DNA of 64,000 nucleotides from SIG435 sp045530725 (lineage in GTDB: Bacteria; Bacillota; Clostridia; UMGS1810): NCBI GenBank assembly GCA_045530725.1, contig JAZSCT010000038.1, positions 1 through 64,000 of the forward strand, given 5' to 3'. Below the pieces are notes generated by a model. It ran no database searches. It saw nothing but the letters and a program-made list of their open reading frames with translations, and had not been told where the DNA came from. Below, one piece after another: positions 50,615-58,052 of this stretch (position 1 is the stretch's first letter; each line of letters begins with the position of its first letter). The position numbers and the translations under genes are program-made.

Positions 50615-51833
50615 TATCATTATCCTTTTTGTAATTTCTCACTATATCAGTATCCACATTTGAGCCGAATGATATGGAATCCATACCAAAGCGGTCTCTG
50701 ATTACGTCTATTGATTTTTCCATACGAAAAGCCTTTTCGTTTGATTTCTTTACCGTTTCAAAAAGGCTTAATTGTTGTGGTCTCTCCTCGTCTTCAAACC
50801 CTGACACAGTAACCGTTATATGTCTTATGGGCGTTCCCGTTTTCCAGTTTGCCTTAAGAAGTCTGAGACTTTCTTCAGCAATTTCACTTTTGAGATATGT
50901 AGAATAGTCAAGTTTTTTCTGTCTGGTGATTTTTTTAAGATTTGTATCCTTGACATCTATCTTTATCACATTTCCCTTAAGTGCTCTTTTTCTCAATTTC
51001 ATTGACAGTGAATCCGAAAGCATCACTATAGCCGCCCTGATATCTTCTTCTGTTGTAAGATCACGTCTGAAAGTGATTCCGTTTCCCATAGACTTCTCTT
51101 CTCTCTGATAGTCTATTCTCATAACGGGAGTTTCGTCAAGCCCGTTTGCATTTCCCCAAAGGGATTCTCCCGATTTGCCGATGGCTTTCTTAAGAATCTC
51201 CACATGGGTTTTTGCAAGATCTCCAATGGTATATATGCCGAGAAGGTTCAGTCTTTCCAAAGTGGATTTGCCCACAAATATCATATCTCCCACAGGAAGG
51301 GGGTAGAGGATATCTTTGTAATTGTCCCTTGTAATCACGGTGATTGCATCAGGCTTTTTGTAGTCAGAACCCATCTTTGCAAAAAATTTATTAAATGATA
51401 CCCCGATAGACATTGTAAGTCCCGTTTCTTTCTTCGTTACATCCGAAATCTTTTTTGCGATTTCTTCTCCGCTTCCGAAAAGTAGCCTGCTTCCCGTTAC
51501 ATCAAGCCATGATTCGTCTATGGAAAATGGCTCTACCATATCGGTGAAACGGGAATATATCTCATTTATGACTTTTGAATAATATGAGTACCTTTCGTGA
51601 TGGGGAGGCACAAGCACAAGGTCAGGGCATTTCTTCTTTGCCTGCCATACCGTTTCTGCAGTTAAGATTCCATACTTTTTGGCAATATTATTCTTTGCAA
51701 GGATAATTCCGTGTCTGTCATCTTCACTTCCCGCCACCGCCATGGGAACATCTTTAAGTTCAGGACGGGAAAGACACTCAACAGATGCAAAAAAGTTATT
51801 CATATCACAATGAAGTATAACTCTGTCACCCAT
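50604..51833 (-). CDS. dinB: DNA polymerase IV (DinB)
   Basis: A 409-residue Y-family polymerase. Catalytic carboxylates are in H-C-D-M-N-N-F-F-A-S-V-E and S-I-D-E-S-W-L-D-V-T, and the helix-hairpin-helix and little-finger regions follow. The C terminus lacks a clear beta-clamp motif at the very end, though Q-L-S-L-F near residue 355 fits the clamp-binding consensus. It performs translesion synthesis. ATG 51833 follows AAAGGAT. No LexA-type site was seen because it is transcribed from upstream. Confidence 0.92.
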   Translation of the reverse strand: MGDRVILHCDMNNFFASVECLSRPELKDVPMAVAGSEDDRHGIILAKNNIAKKYGILTAETVWQAKKKCPDLVLVPPHHERYSYYSKVINEIYSRFTDMVEPFSIDESWLDVTGSRLLFGSGEEIAKKISDVTKKETGLTMSIGVSFNKFFAKMGSDYKKPDAITVITRDNYKDILYPLPVGDMIFVGKSTLERLNLLGIYTIGDLAKTHVEILKKAIGKSGESLWGNANGLDETPVMRIDYQREEKSMGNGITFRRDLTTEEDIRAAIVMLSDSLSMKLRKRALKGNVIKIDVKDTNLKKITRQKKLDYSTYLKSEIAEESLRLLKANWKTGTPIRHITVTVSGFEDEERPQQLSLFETVKKSNEKAFRMEKSIDVIRDRFGMDSISFGSNVDTDIVRNYKKDNDNED

Positions 51834-51856
51834 CTTAATTATCCTTTCATAAGTTT

Positions 51857-53776
51857 TCATTCATCATTTTCTGCATCTTTAAGAATTTCTGTAAGTTCTT
51901 CATACTTTTCCATAAGGGAAAACTGAAGTTCTTCTGCTTTCTCTATTTTTGTATAGAGTTCCTGTGCTTTTTCAAAATCCGAACCGCAGTTCTCAAGTTC
52001 TTTATTATATGATTCAATTTCTTCATCTATTCTTTCTATTTCCTGCTCGGTTTCGACAATTTTTTTCTGAGTATTTTTTATTAATGCTGCCTTTCTTTTT
52101 TCTTCCTGATAAGAATTTACTTTCTTTTCTTTAATCTCTGTTTTTTCTTCAGATTTAAAAAATACATCCTTCTTTTCAAGATAATAGTCATAGTTGCCAT
52201 TATACACGTTTATCCCCTTCGGGGTAAGTTCTAGGATCTTTGTAGCAACTTTATTAAGAAAGTATCTGTCATGGGAAACAAGAAATATTGTACCGTCAAA
52301 ACCTTCAAGGGAGTCATCAAGTTCTTCTTTGGTAGAAAGGTCAAGATGGTTGGTAGGTTCGTCAAGGATAAGTGTGTTGTTGTGATTGAGCATCAGACAC
52401 AAAAGGCAAAGTTTCGCCTTTTCTCCTCCAGAGAGTGACGATACCCTCTTTAGCACATCTTCTCCCGAAAAATTGATTCCTCCAAGATATGTGCGGATTT
52501 CTGTCTGATCCATAAGGGGAAATCTGTCATACACTTCGTCAAATACAGTCTTATTTTCGCTTAATCCTTTAAGTTCCTGGTCATAGTATCCAAAATCCAC
52601 GTTTCTCCCTGTCTCAAACTCTCCCATGTATCCTTTGTGAAATCCCAGGATGGTCTTAAGAAGAGTGGATTTGCCCACACCGTTGTCACCTATAAGTGCC
52701 ACCTTTTCTCCACGGAGAATATCAAAGGATATATTTTCGGCAATTCTTTTTATACCCTTGTCGGTATTATACATAAGAGACATATTTTCTGCTGTAATTA
52801 CTTCTTTGTATGATTTATAACTTTGAGTGAAATTAAACTTTGCAACTCTTTCTTCGCCCAACGGCTTATCAAGTAGTTCCATCTTCTCAAGAGTTTTTCT
52901 TCTTGACTGAGCCATTTTGGTAGTGGATGCTCTTACCAGGTTTTTTGCCACGTATTCCTCAAGACGCTTTATCTCGTCCTGTTGTCTGTCATAAGCCTTT
53001 TCCTGTTGTTCTTTCATTGCTTTTTTAAGTTCAAGATACCTGGAATAATTACCTGTAAATTTCACCGCTTTTGTATGCTCTATCTCATATATGGTATCTA
53101 CAGATGAATCAAGGAAATATCTGTCATGGCTTACAGAGATTACTGCACCGGAATAGGATTTCAAGTGGTTTTCAAGCCATTGCATAGTCTTGAAATCAAG
53201 ATGGTTGGTAGGTTCGTCCAGAAGAAGGATTTCCGGTTGTGACAAAAGGAGTTTCGCCATAGCAAGTTTGGTTCTTTCTCCCCCTGAAAGACTTGATATA
53301 CGTGTATTCACATCAAAGGACTCAAATCCCATACCGTTGATAACACCCTGAACTTTTGCCTTAAGGGAAAAACCGTCATTTTTTTCAAACATTTCGGTCT
53401 TTCTTGCATATTCCTTTAACAGGCTTTCTCTTTCATCCTCAGGCATATCATCTGAAAGGGCTTCTTCAAGTCTTCTCATATCCTTTTCAAGTGCACATAC
53501 ATCATCAAATACACCCATAAGTTCGCCCCAGATGGTATTTTCTGACTCAAGGGCATCTGTCTGCTTAAGAAAACCTATGCGTGCTCCCTTTGACACATTT
53601 ATACTGCCCGAATCATATGACAATTCTTTTGCAATAATCTTAAGAAGGGTGGTTTTGCCTGTTCCATTGCGACCTATTATACCTATTCTGTCTCTTTCAT
53701 TTACGCTCATTGACACATCAGTAAGTATCACATCCGTGCCAAAAGCCTTGGTTATATTCTGTAACTGTAATATCAT
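51857..53776 (-). CDS. ABC-F family ATPase
   Basis: A 639-residue soluble protein with two ABC modules (Walker A G-R-N-G-T-G-K-T-T and G-D-N-G-V-G-K-S-T, signatures L-S-G-G-E-R-T-K and L-S-G-G-E-K-A-K), the interdomain linker and a C-terminal coiled coil (about 550-639). There are no membrane segments. ABC-F proteins act on the ribosome, as translation factors or antibiotic protectors; length and the C-terminal coil suggest the housekeeping YdiF/Uup group. It overlaps the Cys-rich gene start side by 4 bases. Confidence 0.9.
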   Translation of the reverse strand: MILQLQNITKAFGTDVILTDVSMSVNERDRIGIIGRNGTGKTTLLKIIAKELSYDSGSINVSKGARIGFLKQTDALESENTIWGELMGVFDDVCALEKDMRRLEEALSDDMPEDERESLLKEYARKTEMFEKNDGFSLKAKVQGVINGMGFESFDVNTRISSLSGGERTKLAMAKLLLSQPEILLLDEPTNHLDFKTMQWLENHLKSYSGAVISVSHDRYFLDSSVDTIYEIEHTKAVKFTGNYSRYLELKKAMKEQQEKAYDRQQDEIKRLEEYVAKNLVRASTTKMAQSRRKTLEKMELLDKPLGEERVAKFNFTQSYKSYKEVITAENMSLMYNTDKGIKRIAENISFDILRGEKVALIGDNGVGKSTLLKTILGFHKGYMGEFETGRNVDFGYYDQELKGLSENKTVFDEVYDRFPLMDQTEIRTYLGGINFSGEDVLKRVSSLSGGEKAKLCLLCLMLNHNNTLILDEPTNHLDLSTKEELDDSLEGFDGTIFLVSHDRYFLNKVATKILELTPKGINVYNGNYDYYLEKKDVFFKSEEKTEIKEKKVNSYQEEKRKAALIKNTQKKIVETEQEIERIDEEIESYNKELENCGSDFEKAQELYTKIEKAEELQFSLMEKYEELTEILKDAENDE

Positions 53777-53985
53777 AATCTGAAATCCTCTTTGGAATAT
53801 TTGGAAAAGTCTATTTTCTTTTCAGGTAATATTTTTTTCTTGAATATATCGTATTTATACTTTCTGCATTTATCATCTTCTGATACTTCTTTGTTTTTTT
53901 TGGAACAAAAAAACTTTCCCGAAGAATCCTCAGAAGAAAATTCGCACAAACAACACATAGGGTTTGGTTTGTTTTTGAAAATCAT
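53773..53985 (-). CDS. Small Cys-rich protein
   Basis: A 70-residue protein with four Cys, in C-C-L-C-E near the start, C-S-K-K and C-R-K-Y, so a zinc site is plausible, followed by a basic stretch. I recognise no named family, although similar proteins appear beside ABC-F genes in other Clostridia from memory. ATG 53985 follows GGTG by six bases and the stop overlaps the ABC-F start (ATGA), so the two are translationally coupled. A longer upstream frame has no ribosome binding site. Confidence 0.6.
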   Translation of the reverse strand: MIFKNKPNPMCCLCEFSSEDSSGKFFCSKKNKEVSEDDKCRKYKYDIFKKKILPEKKIDFSKYSKEDFRL

Positions 53986-54089
53986 TTTTATCACCGTATA
54001 TTTTATAAGTTTTTTCAAACAATAACTCATATTATTCTATCACAAAAAATTATCTTTTGCAAATTTTTAATCTAAGGAGTGCTGAATTT

Positions 54090-54806
54090 ATGAAATGCAA
54101 TGAATCTGACGAAAAAGAAAGGGAAGAAAACACGTCACAAACCCCTTCAGATGATATAAAAGACTTTGGGATATCTTTGATAAAAACAAAAAGAGGAACC
54201 ATCCATTGTCTGTCCATAATCGGTCAGATAGAAGGACATTCTCTGTTGTCCTCACAGATAAAATCCACCAAGTATGAGCACATTCTCCCTCTTCTTGTGA
54301 CAATAGATGAAAGTGAATCTGTTGACGGACTGCTTGTGATATTAAATACCGTGGGAGGGGACGTGGAGGCAGGTCTTGCCATAGCAGAAATGATATCCAC
54401 TATGAAAAAGCCTGTTGTATCACTTGTGCTTGGCGGAGGTCACAGTATAGGAGTGCCACTGGCTGTGGCAAGTGACTATTCATTCATAGCAAAATCCGCC
54501 ACAATGACTGTGCACCCTCTTCGCTTAAACGGTCAGGTGATAGCGGTATCCCAGACATATGAACAGTTCAACAAAATCCAGGACAGGATTGTAGATTTTG
54601 TGGTAAGAAATTCTCACATCTCGAAAGAATCCTTCGAAGAGATAATGACAAATACAAAGGCCCTTGCAAATGACGTGGGGACGGTACTATTTGGTGAAGA
54701 TGCGGTGAAATGCGGCATAATCGATGAAGTTGGCGGACTTAAATGTGCTACAGAAAAACTCTATATGCTTATCGACAATTACCGACAAAACGGATTTAAC
54801 TCTTGA
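54090..54806 (+). CDS. tepA: ClpP-like serine protease, TepA/YmfB family
   Basis: A 238-residue protein with a ClpP fold. The catalytic Ser is in G-G-G-H-S-I-G-V-P, the His in M-T-V-H-P-L-R, and the beta-strand motif I-L-N-T-V-G-G-D-V-E-A-G precedes them. TepA in Bacillus was linked to protein export and is made in sporulating cells. The acidic first 35 residues are not part of the fold. ATG 54090 lies eight bases after AAGGAGTG. It is followed by the mutase gene, which has its own promoter. Confidence 0.88.
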   Translation: MKCNESDEKEREENTSQTPSDDIKDFGISLIKTKRGTIHCLSIIGQIEGHSLLSSQIKSTKYEHILPLLVTIDESESVDGLLVILNTVGGDVEAGLAIAEMISTMKKPVVSLVLGGGHSIGVPLAVASDYSFIAKSATMTVHPLRLNGQVIAVSQTYEQFNKIQDRIVDFVVRNSHISKESFEEIMTNTKALANDVGTVLFGEDAVKCGIIDEVGGLKCATEKLYMLIDNYRQNGFNS

Positions 54807-54835
54807 TTGACAAAAAAACCTCCCGATGGTATCAT
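54807..54835 (+). promoter_or_regulatory. Promoter of the phosphosugar mutase
   Basis: TTGACA (54807-54812) and TATCAT (54830-54835), 17 bases apart, directly after the tepA stop codon. Confidence 0.7.
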
Positions 54836-54864
54836 ATATATAAACAATCAGGAGGTATCGTTAT

Positions 54865-56595
54865 ATGAATTATATGGAAAGATACAATATGTGGCTTTCA
54901 TCTGACAAAGTGGATGAAGAAACAAAAAAAGAATTACTATCTATAAAAGATAATGATAATGAAATAAAAGAAAGATTCATAAAAGAACTTGAGTTTGGTA
55001 CAGCAGGCTTAAGAGGCATCATTGGTGCAGGTGACAACAGAATGAACATCTACACCGTAAGAAAGGCTACTCAGGGACTTAGCGAAGACATCAAAAACAA
55101 AGGCGCAGAATATATGAACCGCGGTGTGGTAATCGCATACGACTCAAGAATCAAGTCGGATGTATTTGCTCTTGATACTGCAAGGGTACTTTGTGCAAAC
55201 GGAATCAAAGTGTATCTCTTTGAATCCTTAAGACCTGTACCTATGCTCTCTTTCGCTATAAGATATCTAAAGACTGCCGCAGGTGTGGTAATCACAGCAA
55301 GTCACAATCCCAAGGAATACAACGGATATAAGGCATACGGCGAAGACGGAAGTCAGTTGCCGCCTGAATCAAGTGATTATGTAACAGAAATCATTCAGAA
55401 ACTTGACACATTTGAAGATGTGAAGATTATTTCAAAAGAAGAGGCTATGGAAAAGGGACTTCTTGAAATAGTCGGTGAAGAAATCGACATTGCATACCTT
55501 AACAAAGTAAGAGAACAGTCTGTAAACGAAGAGGCTGCAAAAGAACTTGGGGATAATTTCAGAATGGTATATACACCATTCCACGGTGCAGGATATATGC
55601 CCGTAAAGAGAATTCTTGAAATGACAGGAATCAAAAATCTCCATATCGTAGAAGAACAGGCTATGCCTGACGGAAACTTCCCTACACTAAGATCTCCAAA
55701 CCCTGAAGAAAAAGACGGCTTTGAGATGGCAATCAACCTTGCAAAAAAGGTGGATGCAGATGTTATCGTGGCAACTGATCCTGACTCTGACAGAGCAGGT
55801 GTTACAATCAAAGCATCCAACGGGGAATATATCACACTTACAGGAAATCAGATAGGTGTACTCCTTTGTGAATTTATCCTAAGAAACAAAAAGAAAAACG
55901 GTACTCTTCCCGCAAACGGTGCAGTAATAAAAACTATAGTTACAACTGATATGGTAGTACCTATCGCAAAAGAATACGGTGTGACAGTAATGAATGTTCT
56001 CACAGGGTTTAAATTTATCGGTGAAAAGATAAAAGAATTTGAACAGTCAGGCTTACACGAATATCTCTTTGGATTTGAAGAAAGTTACGGATACCTTGCA
56101 GGAACACACGCAAGAGACAAAGATGCGGTTGTGGCTACAATGCTTATCTCACAGATGGCGGCAGACTATAAGACAAAGGGTATGACTCTTTATGAAGGGC
56201 TTATATCCCTTTATGAAAAATACGGCTACTACAAAGAAGGACTTTATAACCTTGTGCTTAAAGGTCTTGACGGTGCAGAAAAAATCTCACAGATTATGAA
56301 AACTGTAAGAGAGAATCCGCCAACAGAAGTAGCCGGTGTAAAAGTAACTACCATTATGGACGTACTTAACGACACAATCCTTGATCTTAAGACAAATGAA
56401 GTCACAAAGTGCGGATATCCTAAGTCAAATGCAATGAGATTTGACCTTGAGGACGGTTCATTCTTTGCAGTACGCCCTTCAGGTACAGAACCAAAAATTA
56501 AATTCTACTTCGGAATCAGAGACACAAGCGATGATAAAGCGCAGAAAAAACTTGATGCTTTTTCAAAGGATGTAATGTCACTTATAGAGTGCTGA
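54865..56595 (+). CDS. pgcA: Phosphoglucomutase/phosphomannomutase
   Basis: A 576-residue alpha-D-phosphohexomutase. The phosphoserine loop is T-A-S-H-N-P-K-E-Y-N-G-Y-K, the Mg2+ site D-P-D-S-D-R, the sugar loop G-F-E-E-S-Y-G-Y, and the phosphate-binding R-P-S-G-T-E-P-K is in the C-terminal domain. Length fits the Firmicutes PgcA group, which interconverts glucose 1- and 6-phosphate. CAGGAGG lies before the start, and a terminator follows. Confidence 0.94.
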   Translation: MNYMERYNMWLSSDKVDEETKKELLSIKDNDNEIKERFIKELEFGTAGLRGIIGAGDNRMNIYTVRKATQGLSEDIKNKGAEYMNRGVVIAYDSRIKSDVFALDTARVLCANGIKVYLFESLRPVPMLSFAIRYLKTAAGVVITASHNPKEYNGYKAYGEDGSQLPPESSDYVTEIIQKLDTFEDVKIISKEEAMEKGLLEIVGEEIDIAYLNKVREQSVNEEAAKELGDNFRMVYTPFHGAGYMPVKRILEMTGIKNLHIVEEQAMPDGNFPTLRSPNPEEKDGFEMAINLAKKVDADVIVATDPDSDRAGVTIKASNGEYITLTGNQIGVLLCEFILRNKKKNGTLPANGAVIKTIVTTDMVVPIAKEYGVTVMNVLTGFKFIGEKIKEFEQSGLHEYLFGFEESYGYLAGTHARDKDAVVATMLISQMAADYKTKGMTLYEGLISLYEKYGYYKEGLYNLVLKGLDGAEKISQIMKTVRENPPTEVAGVKVTTIMDVLNDTILDLKTNEVTKCGYPKSNAMRFDLEDGSFFAVRPSGTEPKIKFYFGIRDTSDDKAQKKLDAFSKDVMSLIEC

Positions 56596-56614
56596 TTTAA
56601 AAGGCAATTACCAC

Positions 56615-56649
56615 GCGGAAGTGGTGAAAATCACTTCCGCAATTTTTTT
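56615..56649 (+). terminator. Terminator of pgcA
   Basis: GCGGAAGTG (56615-56623) pairs with CACTTCCGC (56632-56640), followed by AAT7. Confidence 0.85.
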
Positions 56650-56669
56650 AAAAATTTTTCAAAAAATTG

Positions 56670-56698
56670 TTGACAAAACGTATTTTATCGTATATAAT
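56670..56698 (+). promoter_or_regulatory. Promoter of the tRNA genes
   Basis: Perfect TTGACA (56670-56675) and TATAAT (56693-56698) with 17-base spacing, 17 bases before tRNA-Met. Confidence 0.8.
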
Positions 56699-56715
56699 TA
56701 TTTTTGTTGTTTTAT

Positions 56716-56792
56716 GGCGGCATAGCTCAGTTGGCTAGAGCATACGGTTCATACCCGTAGTGTCACTGGTTCAAATCCAGTTGCCGCTACCA
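56716..56792 (+). tRNA. tRNA-Met (CAT)
   Basis: A 77-base cloverleaf with GGCGGCA acceptor, T-T-C-A-T anticodon loop (anticodon CAT) between TACGG and CCGTA, T-loop TTCAAAT and an encoded CCA. The first base pairs with U72 as a G-U wobble, in line with an elongator tRNA. tRNA-Ile2 also has a CAT anticodon, but the body matches elongator Met better. Confidence 0.9.
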
Positions 56793-56796
56793 GCAC

Positions 56797-56871
56797 GGCC
56801 CCTTGGTCAAGTGGTTAAGACACCGCCCTTTCACGGCGATAACATGGGTTCGAATCCCGTAGGGGTCACCA
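56797..56871 (+). tRNA. tRNA-Glu (TTC)
   Basis: A 75-base tRNA with acceptor GGCCCCT/AGGGGTC, anticodon loop CTTTCAC (anticodon TTC), T-loop TTCGAAT and an encoded CCA. It is four bases after tRNA-Met and shares its promoter. Its U34 is an expected substrate of MnmA encoded at 9984. Confidence 0.93.
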
Positions 56872-56873
56872 GA

Positions 56874-56906
56874 AAAAACGACTTGTCAACGCAAGTCGTT
56901 TTTTCA
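56874..56906 (+). terminator. Terminator after tRNA-Glu
   Basis: AACGACTTG pairs with CAAGTCGTT across a short loop, followed by TTTT. Confidence 0.8.
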
Positions 56907-56907
56907 G

Positions 56908-57004
56908 TTATATTTGCCTAAAGGCAAGTTGTATTGCTGCGCAGTTATATTCAGCATACGCTGAGTGATAGTGTCACAGGTTAAGGCAAATATAATATAA
57001 CTGC
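56908..57004. repeat. Nested inverted-repeat cluster between tRNA genes
   Basis: TTATATTTGCC (56908 on) and GGCAAATATAA (ending 56997) form one pairing; GCAGTTATATT (56941-56951) and AATATAACTGC (56994-57004) form another. The two compete for the same right-hand bases. Small hairpins CAGC/GCTG and TTGCC/GGCAA lie inside. No protein is supported on either strand; a minus-strand frame here is antisense to tRNA-Ser. It may be a small palindromic element. Confidence 0.5.
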
Positions 57005-57059
57005 AAAGAGTATTTGCAATATCACTTTTGCTTTTCAAAAATATCACTTCATAATATAT

Positions 57060-57151
57060 GCAGAGATACCCAAGAGGCTTAAGGGGCCGCATTGGAAATG
57101 CGGTAGGCGGGTAACTCCCGTGCAAGGGTTCAAATCCCTTTCTCTGCGCCA
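57060..57151 (+). tRNA. tRNA-Ser (GGA)
   Basis: A 92-base class II tRNA. Acceptor GCAGAGA pairs with TCTCTGC, the anticodon arm CCGCA-TTGGAAA-TGCGG gives anticodon GGA, and a long variable arm (GCGGG/CCCGT) is typical of serine. CCA is encoded. It is separated from tRNA-Glu by a terminator and a repeat cluster, so it probably has its own promoter. Confidence 0.93.
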
Positions 57152-57198
57152 AATAAAAAAGGACAATACCGCAAGGTAATTGTTCTTTTTTATTTCGT
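57152..57198 (+). terminator. Terminator after tRNA-Ser
   Basis: A stem closing on loop GCAA (GGACAATACC with GGTAATTGTTC, one bulge) is followed by T6. Confidence 0.7.
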
Positions 57199-57221
57199 AT
57201 AATAGAGAGGGATTTTAACAC

Positions 57222-57264
57222 CGTAACATAGTGTTACGTGACAAAATGGCACGTCCCTATGTCA
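57222..57264. repeat. REP-like palindromes, GGGACGTGCC type
   Basis: CGTAACA-TAG-TGTTACG (57222-57238) is followed by TGACAAAATGGCACGTCCCTATGTCA (57239-57264). The latter is the inverse of the elements at 57990 and 58024. Confidence 0.75.
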
Positions 57265-57301
57265 TGTGTCTTGTATCTCTTTCTCCCACCCTAAATCTCT
57301 T

Positions 57302-57583
57302 TTATTCTATCGTCTCCCGATACTCATATCCCTTTTTAAAATTATAAAACTGCATATATGCTTCAACGCCTGACTCGGCTTCTTCATATTTCAAAAATGC
57401 TTTTTTCCCTTCATCTGTAAGCACATTCATCAGATTTTCTATACACTCATTAAGATACTCTTTTCTTTCAATAAATTCTTCATCTTCAATTTTGTCTAAT
57501 TGGAATCCCTGAAGTTTTCTGTAATACAGTTCTTCAAATTCAGTAAGTATCGGCATTCCCTTTTCATCAAGTTTTCTTCCCAT
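57302..57583 (-). CDS. 93-residue small protein, DUF6809-like, copy 3
   Basis: A charged helical protein of the same length as the genes at 11099 and 31048 and with the same layout: a short N-terminal part (F-E-E-L-Y-Y-R-K-L), then Y-L-N-E-C-I-E-N-L-M-N-V-L-T-D-E-G-K-K and a C-terminal F-K-K-G-Y-E-Y. It is the most divergent of the three; the E-E-L-Y-Y start is the one I most associate with DUF6809. ATG 57583 lies six bases after AAGGTG. Its first ten codons are duplicated at 57805-57834. Confidence 0.72.
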   Translation of the reverse strand: MGRKLDEKGMPILTEFEELYYRKLQGFQLDKIEDEEFIERKEYLNECIENLMNVLTDEGKKAFLKYEEAESGVEAYMQFYNFKKGYEYRETIE

Positions 57584-57609
57584 TTAATCACCTTCTTCTT
57601 ATTTTTTGC

Positions 57610-57761
57610 ATTAAAAAGGCGCCTACCGAAGCAGACGCATAAAAAACATCGGCCTCTTCAGACGCTAATCAACTTATCACACTATCACAGAATGACAAAT
57701 AGAAGCCTATGCTTTTTTCATAGCATGGCCATTCTGCGATAATAATATTTCGTTGATTAGC
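57610..57761 (-). promoter_or_regulatory. Structured 5' leader of small gene, copy 3
   Basis: Outer arms 57752-57761 and 57664-57673 pair perfectly (10 bp), middle arms 57730-57741 and 57683-57694 pair over 12 bp with one G-U, and an apical stem CTATG/CATAG closes the top. The motif GGCCGATGTTTTTTATGCG and a UUCG-capped hairpin (GCGTCTGC with GTAGGCGC) with T5 follow, then the ribosome binding site. The promoter places the transcript start at 57761, the first base of the outer stem. Confidence 0.75.
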
Positions 57762-57767
57762 ATATTC

Positions 57768-57796
57768 ATTATATCACATAATTTTTATATTGTCAA
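57768..57796 (-). promoter_or_regulatory. Consensus promoter of small gene, copy 3
   Basis: Perfect TTGACA (57791-57796) and TATAAT (57768-57773) on the minus strand with 17-base spacing. Confidence 0.8.
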
Positions 57797-57804
57797 AATT
57801 TTTA

Positions 57805-57970
57805 CATTCCCTTTTCATCAAGTTTTCTTCCCATTTAACCACCCTCACATTATTTTTTGCATTAAAAAAGCGCCTACCGAAGCAGACGCTAAAAACGCAA
57901 ACTCCGATAGTCGCCAAACTAATCTACGCATAATGAGCATAATACTCGCATAAAAGGAATTTGCATTTTC
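57805..57970 (-). pseudogene. Truncated fourth cassette: leader 3' half plus ten codons
   Basis: Positions 57805-57834 encode M-G-R-K-L-D-E-K-G-M, identical to the first ten residues of copy 3, then the frame stops. Upstream are the same ribosome binding region, the UUCG-capped hairpin (57867-57887) and the motif ATCGGAGTTTGCGTTTTTAGCG. The 5' half of the leader stem and the promoter are missing; the break at 57970 meets a REP-like element. The body of the small gene is gone too. Confidence 0.75.
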
Positions 57971-58051
57971 GTGACATAGGGACGCGGGAGTGACATAGGG
58001 ACGTGCCATTTTGTCACACTATAGTGACATAGGGACGTGCCATTTTGTCAC
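57971..58051. repeat. Tandem REP-like elements downstream of the RAYT gene
   Basis: GTGACATAGGGACGTGCCATTTTGTCAC is present twice without mismatch (57990-58017 and 58024-58051, given here as one 28-base unit per copy), after a partial copy at 57971-57985. Each has GTGACA/TGTCAC ends and a GGGACGTGCC centre. The last copy ends one base before the transposase stop codon. Confidence 0.85.
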
Positions 58052-58052
58052 A

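Noticed and set aside
56904..57221. Possible 105-residue protein on the minus strand
   Set aside because: It runs antisense through tRNA-Ser and the inverted-repeat cluster; its R-K-G-F-E-P-L-H-G-S stretch is the usual artefact of translating a tRNA complement.
57610..57761. Retron or bridge-RNA-type noncoding RNA
   Set aside because: The long stem recalled such RNAs, but no reverse transcriptase or IS110-type recombinase is nearby and a coding gene follows with its own ribosome binding site.
57971..58051. CRISPR-like array
   Set aside because: Only two full copies plus a fragment, spacers of about six bases, palindromic units and no cas genes. REP-like elements fit better.
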